A DNA stretch of 64,000 nucleotides from Rhexocercosporidium sp. MPI-PUGE-AT-0058 (lineage: Eukaryota > Ascomycota > Leotiomycetes > Helotiales): the NCBI GenBank assembly GCA_020746875.1, contig JAGTJL010000009.1:434001-498000 (forward strand). The letters run 5' to 3'. This document shows positions 55,391-64,000 of this stretch, one piece after another (the stretch's first letter is position 1; each line of letters starts with the position of its first letter). Position numbers and translations under genes: made by a program. The notes under the pieces were generated by a model that saw only the letters and a list, made by a program, of their open reading frames with translations, was not told where the DNA came from and did not search any database.

Positions 55391-58208
55391 ATCCGAACGA
55401 CATTCGATCCGTTCTCATACTAAGCTCAATGTCTACATTTTTGAAATTTTCTTTTTTTTGAACTTTGCAAATGTGGGAGCATTGGAGCCGTGATGACCAG
55501 AGTTCTAGTGTGCTTTCCGTGCTCTTTCATGCACCTGGTTTCTACTGCTTCCTGCTTCAAACTCTTTCTTGCGATTCCCATACCCCTTAGCCTCTACCGT
55601 CAAATTATCCAGCTACTCAGTTGGCATTTGCCTTACCATAGTTTCTCTTGTAGTGTCCTTAGTACCAACAGTTCCGTCTTGCATAGAGGCAGTTGGCAAG
55701 TATTTCTCTCTGAACATACTCCTTACGTGACATCTAATGTCATAGAGCCGATTGAAGCACAATGCACTCAAGGGCCGTGAATACAATCTGGCTGCCACAA
55801 AGTAGTTAGAACGTCCGAAAGGGTGAAACTTGACGCTGCAAGCGTGCTATAGCTCATAGTAAGTTACCCAAAAGGATGGAGTAACATAGCAGTGCTTGAA
55901 AGCACTACGGTGGAAGCGAAAATATGTTTCGATGGAAATAAATGCCTACCGAGCCCTACACAAGGTCGTGGGTGTCCTGGAAAATGGCTAGTTTCTGCGA
56001 GCTATCGCCGGCCCGCGCCTTCGTACTACCTCCCGTTATTAGCAGGCTTAAGGCTATTTCAACACTACTGTAGACTACGCTACGTATACGTAATGTTGTC
56101 TGTACTGTGATAATGCAAGGTGATGTAAATCGTCTGAATTGTCGTTTTGGCCAGCTGCGCTATGTGTATTGTTTCTTTCTTTTGTCTATGAAAATCTCTG
56201 GTTCTGCTTAGTACTTAAAGTCCTGCATCGGATCTTCAGCAATATCTTGAATCTAAGATCTTGGGGTATATGATAATCGTACTGGGATCTCTGTCACATA
56301 CCGACGATTCAGCTTCTGGGTTGATCGTCGATCCATTTTCTTCATAAATCTGAGCTACAAGAGAACTAACAGCTTGGAGACATGAGACAAGACTTTGATG
56401 CAAATGTAGAGTTGATGGATGGTGCACAAATCTACAAACCGGAAACATTCACCTCCACTGCAAGGGGAGTAAGCTGTACCATTACGCACAACAAGGAACA
56501 CCATGTCCACAATATGCAGAGACGATGTGGCTTGGCTCCCAATCTGAGTGGTCATGCTCATATCATTGGACGGAGGCAAGCGATTCGCATCGCAGTTATC
56601 TGGAGGCTCAATTCGCTCAATAGTGCTGCTTCTCGGATGTGAATCGGTTCTAATCTCGTGCCCATCACCAAGGTCTGGTGATATAATTGTAAGTCTCCAT
56701 GTAATCCAAGGCTGGGTGGTGGAGAATATGAGGGGTACGTTGGGGGACTCGTCGCGTAGTGCTTAGGGCTGCCAGGGCGAAGACCTCGTTGTGTGATAAT
56801 GGAGAAGCTAACCCTGTACCTGTGGTAGGATCCAAATCCAAAGACCCGCACGAGGTTTATCTTCAAGAAGATTAACTGCTACGATATCTTTGATCAATGC
56901 AAGTCACTTTTTAATAAGAAGTGAATCAAAAATTGTTTTGTTTTCTTCTAGGCAAGCTGGTTTTATCGCTGCTGGGAAAAGATGGAGAGGGTTCTATCTA
57001 GCTGTAGATGTGAATCACACGTTTCTGCCCTGTCTATAGAGGCCTAGCTTTGAAGAGGTAGACTTAATTTGGGGTACATGGATGTTAGAAACTACAATTA
57101 GAGAGTAGAGATACTAGTATACGGCAGACTTGTAGCTCTTACACAAGTACTTTCGCTGCTTCACCTTAGCTGTACCTGATCATCTAGAGATAATATATTT
57201 CGATCACACATAAAGACTGTTTCTTGGGCTATATCATTAATTCTTAAGAACAGCAGCTCATAACGTTTGTGTTGGTCAGGGTCTTGCATTGGAGATTTAC
57301 TCTCGGAAAAGGGAATTTCTTCTTTTGGCGAGGATTTGGCCCTCAGCTTGCTCGATACAAGACTACAAGAACATGCGGGAAGTGCTCTATGTAACAGAAA
57401 CTACAGACAACTGAATCTGCTGTTTACGACAGATAGTCCTCTTATCCAACTTTGTTTCTAGTCTTGTTGACATTCACAACCCCTGGATCTCGCTTCGTGA
57501 CGAGCCTGGAACGATCTACAGGCTATTAAGCGAGTTGATCTTGGGCTTTGAAAATGTCAAGCCAGCAACGTCACTTGATGATCGCAAGGCAACGTCTTTA
57601 TATTTGGCTTCCATAGTTATAGATATTCAGGAGGTGAGGTTTTAGATTTTATCCCTCACCCAGGGTTTGAAACCTATTGTTGTTACCCAACTATTTGTTT
57701 TTTCCTTTCCCATGAAATGATTTGTCGCCAACGACCCGTGCCAATGAGAGTGTAAGGACAGAAGATTGCGTCACGCAAGATATTAAGCGACCACTGCGTC
57801 ATCCAGAACCGCATCTCCATAGGTAATTACCGTGCAGCGTACAAATTACTCGATATCTTGGTGTAAAAGAAATCGTCGATTGCTAGATTTCGCGTCTGAA
57901 TCTGCTTGGATCAAGATTGGGCAGTTTCAGAAGCCCCACTCCGGACAAATATCTCCTACCCAATCAGCGACAGTGTCTAGACAGTACGAACAGAGCAATT
58001 CTGTCATTTTATGAAGAATCATGGGATTAAAAGAACATTGACTTCTATATGACGCAAAATAAAAGTTGCTGTGTAGTTTGCCACCTTTTCGTACCGTAAT
58101 CATGAGTCGTAGCATATTATTTAAGCTTCCCCGTGCTCGTTGTGGTGAGAAGCATTTCACTTATTTGTATGAGAACATTTCTCTCGAAATAGAATATCGA
58201 ATGCCATT
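55391..58208. other. Gene-poor, AT-richer stretch, no gene supported
   Basis: 2.8 kb without a convincing gene. One frame near 57490-57650 reads like coding sequence for about 50 codons (SLRDEPGTIYRLLSELILGF) but has no start, no splice context I trust and no family match; it may be a gene remnant. A T-run lies at about 55447-55458. Confidence 0.4.
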
Positions 58209-58942
58209 ATGGCTACAGCCGCAACTCTTACAAGCTTGCCGATCGAATTAATACTTCAGATCTCCGAGTATTTGTACTCGATAGATGAAGTACAAAGCCT
58301 ATTCTTCACCTCCAGACGCTTTCACGCTATCCTCTCCCAACATGACAATTTATATGCCGTTCTAGGGAGCTTAATAGTATGTTATATGACCTCAAAAAAA
58401 CTCGTACTTGTTAGAAGCCTTGGACTGACATGAAGACGCAGAAAGCTTCCCCAATCCACTCTCATGATGCTCAACTATGCCATTTCGCTGACACCTCGCG
58501 AACTCTCAAGCTTCAACAAACACAGGAGAAGGATCATGAGAATCAGAGAGGACAATTACATAGAGACTTGAATTCCGGTGATGCATCCAATAGGCAAACT
58601 GCAGCGCTTCTTCGCAATTCATTCTATTCGGCCGGAGCAGGGCTTTCCAGCGAACATGTCTGGGCGATTGTAGAGCGATGGAATGCTTTGAAGGCCTACT
58701 ATTCGAAGACTAGGAGATTTGAAGAGTGTGTGTCTGTAATGAGAGGCAAATCGATGATGGGTGAGGAAGAAGAAGCTAAGGCGAGGAAGAGGCAAGAATG
58801 TGGATTTCCTGTTTGTAAGCGAAAAGGGGTCAACAGGAGTATTGTTGCATGGGGCACAGCAGAGGGATTCGAGGAGTACTATAAAGGGTGTATGAAAGTC
58901 TGGTTGACAGTGGAAATAGAGAGCCTAATGAGCATACTATAG
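58209..58942 (+). CDS. Small F-box protein
   Basis: Two exons (58209-58376 and 58442-58942) give 222 aa. Residues 8-45 read as an F-box (LTSLPIELILQISEYLYSID, then EVQSLFFTSRRFHAILSQH), the Skp1-binding motif of SCF ubiquitin ligases. The C-terminal part is polar and helical (HVWAIVERWNALKAYYSKTR) with no repeat domain that would indicate a substrate; fungi have many such orphan F-box proteins. The 65-bp intron has a GTATGT donor and GCAG acceptor and joins the two frames in phase. The protein may be short compared with its relatives, and the surrounding sequence is gene-poor, so a decaying copy is possible. Confidence 0.65.
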
Positions 58943-59813
58943 GATACGCTGGAGGCATAAACCTATTCTCTATTGCTGACATGCTTTGATTTCGTTGTAT
59001 GCTTATAGCTACAAATAAATAGTTTGGTGAGTTACTAGACATGCGTCGCTCAACGACGTTTCGGATTTTCAGGGCAATAAAAGGAAAAATTTGGGCATGG
59101 CATAACTCAGAACAAAATGATTGCTTTTCCAAATTCAAGAAATTAAGTAGTGGACAGCTCATTCGGCCTCATCAATGGATTTGAAATACTTCTCTCAAAA
59201 TGTGACACATATTACAAGGCCAGTAGAGTGGAGTGCTTCGATCCAAGCCAAGAATCTAGCCGCAATAAAGCAAAGGTTACATGAAGATCTCTTCTTCAAG
59301 CTTTCCAATCAAATATCGACGGGAGTATAATACTTTTGGAGATAAGAGCCATGATCGCGGTTGAACTAAGAAATGCTGATGGCGCCTCGAAGTCAGAGGA
59401 TGAACTTTTGAGTACGAACTCAACCCGTCCCATCTTTTTCCAGTACTCTCGGAATGCGTCATCGTGTAAATATTGCACTACCGATATATCAGAGGTAAAG
59501 TATCGCGCATCTATATATTAGCTCAATCCCATCGACATGCCAAAAATAACCATTTTGGGGGGAGACTTTTACTGAATTTGGAACGAGCATATATATCTAC
59601 CTTGGACTTCTAGTTTCTCAATCCGTCACAAGAGACCGTTTCAATCCAGCTACTGATACCTTTCCTAATGGTTTATTTGTTTACTTTTCCAATTAAGCGA
59701 GATTTTTTGGTTTGGAAGCAGGTGAAGGTTGTTACCAAGCACCAATTTTACCTCTGACATCTCTTGAAGATTGGTGGTTGCTAAAGACTGGTTCGAATGT
59801 TTCTTACCATGAA

Positions 59814-59839
59814 CCCCCCCCCCCCCCCCCCCCCCCCCC
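59814..59839 (+). repeat. Poly(C) tract, 26 bases
   Basis: An uninterrupted run of 26 C is followed closely by CTGCCCC. Homopolymer runs of this length are rare in fungal DNA and unstable; the exact count may also be affected by sequencing. Confidence 0.9.
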
Positions 59840-60834
59840 TCTGCCCCCTGCAGTGTTCTTAGTTTGTCAAGCCTCTTCTGTGACGTCTAAAACAGTCCTC
59901 ACATTCCCATAGCCTCGGAACCAACCCACCAATTCCATATCCGTCACATAATTGATCAGGTAGCCTGGAAGACTGCTATACTATAACCATTGAAACAAAA
60001 CAGCCATAACTTACTGATCTGTTAGTCCCTGGTATGGTCCCGAGATGAAGATTTGAGTCACAGCTGTGCCCTATGATTCTGGTTCAAACGATTTGTCCGC
60101 GAGTCACACGAGGCGACTATCTCTACTCCAGATCTACAGAGGGCTCATAGGTAAGGCGAAGTAATGCGCACTTGATGAAAGGGCGTGGATGGTGATTGTC
60201 AGATGGCGCAACACGAGATAGGCGAAAGGAAACCCCTGAAACGTCACGAATAAAACGCTGACTTCGTTCCCTGGGAACTTTGGCATCTGTTCCTTAGAGC
60301 GCAGTGTGGATCATTTCTCGATGTGAGCATAGTGGAATATCTTGTGCAACACATACGGTACACAACTACAGCAGCCACGATGGTACCTCCTGCAGGCCCA
60401 GCGTCCACTATTCCACAATGCGCGTTTCACAGGTGCTGCATAGTCCTCACCGTTTTTCTGAGCTGAAGTGGACGATGGAATAGGTTCTGGTTAATGGTCA
60501 AGGTACTCACTTCAGCTGCGTTGGACGAGGATTATTGGACTGAACCAAGAGCATACCGGATCCTGTGATCCACTCTTCAACCAAGACATTTTTGAATTCA
60601 GAGTTCTAGATTTTTATCCAAGCTGCGAGTATCCATAAGTTGGGTGAAGCTGTGTATCGGGCTTGCGTTACACTCGTGAGACTCATGTCCCAAATACGAG
60701 TGGATGTACTGAATGGTACACATTTGCCGAGTAACGAATCTCTCCTCAGCTGAAGTATATAAAGTGCTAAAGTTCAAAAATAGCAAATCACCGCAAAAGA
60801 GATCAACTAGTTTGTTAAGCTCTGGCTTGCAGCA

Positions 60835-60842
60835 TATATAAG
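60835..60842 (+). promoter_or_regulatory. TATA box of the secreted-protein gene
   Basis: TATATAAG lies 95 bp upstream of the ATG at 60937, a suitable distance for a core promoter. A second TATATAAA lies at 60756-60763. Confidence 0.55.
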
Positions 60843-60936
60843 AGCAGCTTTGCGTCACTTTTGGAAGCATTCTCACCAACCATCTTCTTCACATCAGCTT
60901 ATCCTCCTTGGATTCCAATTTCATCCCCCCCCCAAC

Positions 60937-61811
60937 ATGCTCATCACACTCAAAACGCAACTCGCCATCCTGGCCACGCTTTCCAATGGGTTTGCACTTC
61001 ACGTCCAAGAACGTGCGTCGAAGAAGCCGTGCGGTAATGACTCGATCTCGCCCTGCAAGTGTCTAGCTGGGACTTCCTTTGCCAACTCCACAACGTTTGG
61101 ATATATCGGTGCTGCTGCATCAGATATCTATGACATAGCTCATGACTGTACGCTGAATCCCCGGCTTTTTATTATTTCATAGTAGAAGATGGGAATTTTG
61201 GCTGACACATCATCTTGTGTTGTAGTCTACACAACTGATTATCTTGGCCTGAAACTTGTCAAGAAAGAGGGCAAGCCGAATAAAGTTGGCAGTATCAGAA
61301 CGTTGGATGTCACGTACAACAACAGCACTTACCAACTGACTGAGCCTGTAAGTTCGTTGTATCATCCAGTGGACGCTCACAGAAGAAATTGACAGGTCTA
61401 GCTCAATGTGTACTACGAAACTAGAGATGGAGGGTTCGAACAGCAGTTTAACCTATCTACTGGTAAGCAAGAATCTTTCCAAACATTCACAGATTCTAAT
61501 CATCCGAAGTCCCACTCGTCGTCCCCGCCGCTCAAGGAGGTGGTACATTCGGTGGGTACTGGGTCACAATGCACGTCCAGCAGGTTGCGGATCATGTCAG
61601 CTGGATGAAATGGGGTGTTTATCGTTGTGTGGCTGGCAATCCTTTTGGTACGTTTTCACTTTTTATGACGGTTTCGCGTGTGTGTTCTGAAAAATGGTTG
61701 CTAGATTTCACGGGCTTCCATGAGGTCAACATGGCTGCGCTGTCGGATAGATTGAAGGCGAAGGGAAAGCTTGTCAACAAGAGCTCCGTTCCTTACTCCA
61801 TTGGAGATTAA
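60937..61811 (+). CDS. Small secreted protein of unknown function
   Basis: Five exons (60937-61147, 61226-61347, 61402-61462, 61510-61647, 61705-61811) give 212 aa. All four introns close in phase, which supports a real gene although no single exon exceeds 211 nt. A signal peptide is evident (about residues 1-20, MLITLKTQLAILATLSNGFA), followed by a dibasic site (SKKP) and a Cys-containing segment PCGNDSISPCKCLAGTSF with C32, C40 and C42. The rest is beta-rich in appearance (VTYNNSTYQL, VYYETRDGGFEQQF, GGYWVTMHVQQVADHVSWMK) with one further Cys in VYRCVAGNPF. There are no membrane helices after the signal. I recall similar secreted proteins in plant-associated ascomycetes but no assigned function, so effector or wall protein are both guesses. 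Confidence 0.72.
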
Positions 61812-62564
61812 GTGGCGAGGAGCTGTGAATGTTGCTGGGCTCCTCGGAGGATAGCTTGGGTTTCTGGTTGATGAGAAGTGCAGGAAGTCGGTTGCGCTTT
61901 TGGATTAAGAGAAAACGGGGAAGACTTGAGATAGTTGTAGCTTTGACCTTTTTGTTTTGAGTGGAAATGAAGAGTTGCACCGAATCGAAAGTCTGACTTG
62001 ATAAGTCTGCTGTGTTCTTAACTCGATACACTTTCTGTGAATTTTCGTTTAATTCAATGATCACTTTTGTGTCTTGATCAGGAATCGCTGTAAAATTTGA
62101 GATAAGGAGAAGAGAAATGGTGGAGAAGACAGAGCATAAAGAGGAAGCAATGAAGAACGTCCTAGTTGCCTCAAGCTCCGAAACCTGGATTGTCAAAGGC
62201 AAAGCTCCTGGTCCCCATCTCCGAAGCTTGATGATTTTTAAAGTGTATGGTTTCTGTAAGCAAAATAGATCTCTGGCTATCCTTACCTTACCTTGATCTA
62301 GATCGCCTTGCTGACACCTATTGTACTTTGTCAAAAGCAATTCCCAATGAAAGCAATTGCTTTTCGCGGCATCAGTATTAGCTGCATTCCATTGTTTATG
62401 TAACAGTACATATGTGGTGTTGGGATAAGACCGGACTCTCCAGAGTGGGGGTGGGCCCGATGACGGGATGGAAGTGCCCGCCAAAATCTTCAAGTTGCTC
62501 GTTCGTCTCAACAACAGATTGCTTTCTTTGTGACGGGAAATACAGTTTGTACAACGTACCCAAG
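61812..62564. other. Intergenic, no gene seen
   Basis: 3' flank of the secreted-protein gene and promoter of PHO13. A 246-codon minus-strand frame (61774-62514) contains no ATG and is rejected. Confidence 0.5.
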
Positions 62565-63632
62565 ATGGCGTCCAGTTCTAAATGTCTCTCTGGAGACTCG
62601 GCTGCGATCAACGAGTTTATTGATAAATTTGATGTATGTTAAACAGTCCGTACCTTTCAGCTCTGGCTCACTCACTGACTTGCAGTACAGATCTTCCTGC
62701 TCGATTGCGATGGTATGTACCCCTTCCACGACATAATGACCTACTGACTCTCTTCAGGAGTCCTGTGGTCCGGCGAGCATCTGTTTCCAGGAACGGTCGA
62801 GACATTGGAGATGTTGAGATCAAAAGGCATGTCTACCCCACTACCCCTCCATCCTGAACCTTACTAACTCATCACAGGCAAGAAAGTTGTCTTCGTCACC
62901 AACAACTCCACGAAATCTCGCGCCGACTACCAGAAGAAGCTCACCTCCATGGGCATACCCAGCAATGTCGAAGAAATCTTCGCGTCCGCCTACTCCTCAG
63001 CCATCTACATCTCGCGCATTCTTAAACTGCCGGGCCCGAAGAACAAAGTCTACGTCCTTGGTGAGAGCGGTATCGAGACGGAACTCAAGTCCGAGGGTAT
63101 TGAGTTTATTGGAGGAACAGACCCTGCATACAGACGCGATTTCACACCAGAGGACTACACGGGTATTGCAGACGGGTCGTTGCTGGATGATAATGTCGGG
63201 ATTGTGCTGGCAGGTCTGGATTTCCATGTCAATTACCTGAAGCTGTCCCATGGATACCATTATCTCAGACGAGGAGCCGTGTTTCTAGCCACCAATCTTG
63301 ATAGCACGCTTCCCAACAGTCATACCTTCTTCCCTGGTGCGGGATCGATATCGATACCGCTGATACATATGACGGGCCAGCAACCTACGTCGTTGGGAAA
63401 GCCAAGTCAGGCAATGATGGATTCGATAGAGGGGAAGTTCCAATTCGATCGCAAGAAGGCGTGTATGGTTGGAGACAGACTGGATACCGACATCAGGTTT
63501 GGAATTGAGGGGAAGCTTGGTGGTACTCTGGCAGTTTTGACTGGTGTTAGTAAGAAAGAGGAGTGGGAGGCTGAAGGGGCTCCTGTCGTCCCAGCTTATT
63601 ATGTAGAGAAGTTGAGTGACTTGAGGGGGTAA
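62565..63632 (+). CDS. PHO13: 4-nitrophenylphosphatase / phosphoglycolate phosphatase (PHO13, HAD family)
   Basis: Four exons (62565-62633, 62691-62712, 62758-62826, 62878-63632) give 304 aa. The family removes phosphate from side-product metabolites such as 2-phosphoglycolate, 4-phosphoerythronate and 2-phospholactate (metabolite repair). HAD motif I is FLLDCDGVLW, carried by a 22-nt exon and the next one. Motif II is VVFVTNNSTKSR, and the later motifs are MMDSIEGKFQFDRKKACMVG and DRLDTDIRFG. The C2-type cap includes VMAGLDFH-like IVLAGLDFHVNYLKL and RRGAVFLATNLDSTLP. The third intron (62827-62877) has GCATGT at its donor, so it is a GC-AG intron; no GT donor nearby keeps the frame into GKKVVFVTNN. 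A usual length for the family. Confidence 0.92.
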
Positions 63633-64000
63633 ATGTGCTGGGCACGACTCTGAATCTACAGACCTGGGAACTAGATCAAGGGCAATCAGGAAGTATGATC
63701 ATGAGCTCCTGAAGTCGCTGTTGATCATTGAAAAAGGATGGCACTGAAGAAGACACGCTGCCGTGTTCAGAGTATGCACAATTGTAAAATTCAGATATGA
63801 ACGGCTACGCGTGCACATCTCAGGTTCATGGAATTATCCCCGGTGGAGCAATCTGGTTGGAATTAGAAACCCGAACTGGATCAAACATCTCGCGACGGCC
63901 CTGTAAAGTGCTTGAGCTTCGCCCGCGACTTAGCGACGTGATTGCTTGGCATCACGAACGCGCTAATCCTCCTCGACCCCCATCACCCAGCCTTCCCAAA
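63633..64000. other. 3' flank of PHO13, no gene seen
   Basis: No coding or RNA feature is recognised before the right edge. Confidence 0.5.

Larger units (their letters stand above)
58943..60936. other. Intergenic, with poly(C) run and two TATA-like boxes at the right end
   Basis: No gene is supported. It holds the 26-base C run at 59814-59839, a 10-bp inverted repeat AGCTGAAGTG (60471-60480) / CACTTCAGCT (60508-60517), and TATA-like boxes at 60756 and 60835 ahead of the secreted-protein gene. Confidence 0.45.

Noticed and set aside
60471..60517. 10-bp inverted repeat AGCTGAAGTG / CACTTCAGCT
   Set aside because: Single short pair with a 27-bp spacer, no target duplication or neighbouring gene end; may be chance.
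61774..62514. 246-codon open frame on the minus strand
   Set aside because: It has no ATG at all, overlaps the end of the secreted-protein gene on the other strand, and shows no domain, signal or family feature.

Overview
This window is nuclear DNA of a filamentous ascomycete. The evidence is short introns (mostly 45-60 bp) with GTATGT/GTAAGT-type donors and CTAAC-like branch sites, genes on both strands separated by 0.3-3 kb, and a protein set typical of Pezizomycotina (2EXR, Clr5, GH128, DUF1688/URC4, DUF8035, GTS1-like ArfGAP). The style of several proteins suggests Leotiomycetes, but this is inference from memory and the species is not identified. There are no operons; many neighbours are divergent pairs sharing a promoter region. 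I saw no rRNA, tRNA, CRISPR array or secondary-metabolite cluster.

Layout. 1-6.3 kb: a ROG1-type lipase cut by the left edge, mitochondrial-type formyltetrahydrofolate deformylase, and URC4 (uracil catabolism). 6.3-12.7 kb: a gene-poor stretch with purine/G-rich tracts, GPI19 (GPI-anchor synthesis), a fragment resembling an F-box gene, and a clearly dead 2EXR-family gene. 12.7-19.7 kb: PFA3 palmitoyltransferase, JJJ1-type J-protein (apparently shortened at its C terminus), an acyl-protein-thioesterase-like protein lacking its catalytic triad, and 2-methylcitrate dehydratase. 20.7-28.1 kb: GH128 glucanase with a GPI signal, a double BTB/T1-like protein, a 247-bp MITE, an APH-fold kinase-like protein and a small HTH-like protein. 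28.8-46.8 kb: a large charged DUF8035-type protein, an SPT10-like GNAT/H2C2 protein, a GTS1-like ArfGAP, PEX12, an HSL-family hydrolase, a GET2-like protein and a conserved protein of unknown function. 47.2-55.4 kb: cysteine synthase, GNA1 (with an apparent frameshift), ABZ2 (p-aminobenzoate synthesis), a Clr5-domain protein with an internal duplication, and D-lactate dehydrogenase. 55.4-64 kb: a gene-poor, AT-richer stretch with a small F-box protein, a 26-base poly(C) run, a small secreted protein and the PHO13 phosphatase.

Most genes are unlinked housekeeping functions. Two belong to the folate/one-carbon area (PurU and ABZ2) and two to cell-surface assembly (GPI19 and GNA1), but nothing suggests co-regulated clusters. 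Exon boundaries were worked out by hand from reading-frame continuity, splice consensus and family conservation. They close in frame for every multi-exon gene except GNA1, which needs one extra base. I did not find a convincing undescribed multi-gene system. The strongest leads are the GNA1 frameshift, the triad-less hydrolase, the duplicated Clr5 protein, the MITE, two probable GC-AG introns and the small secreted protein.
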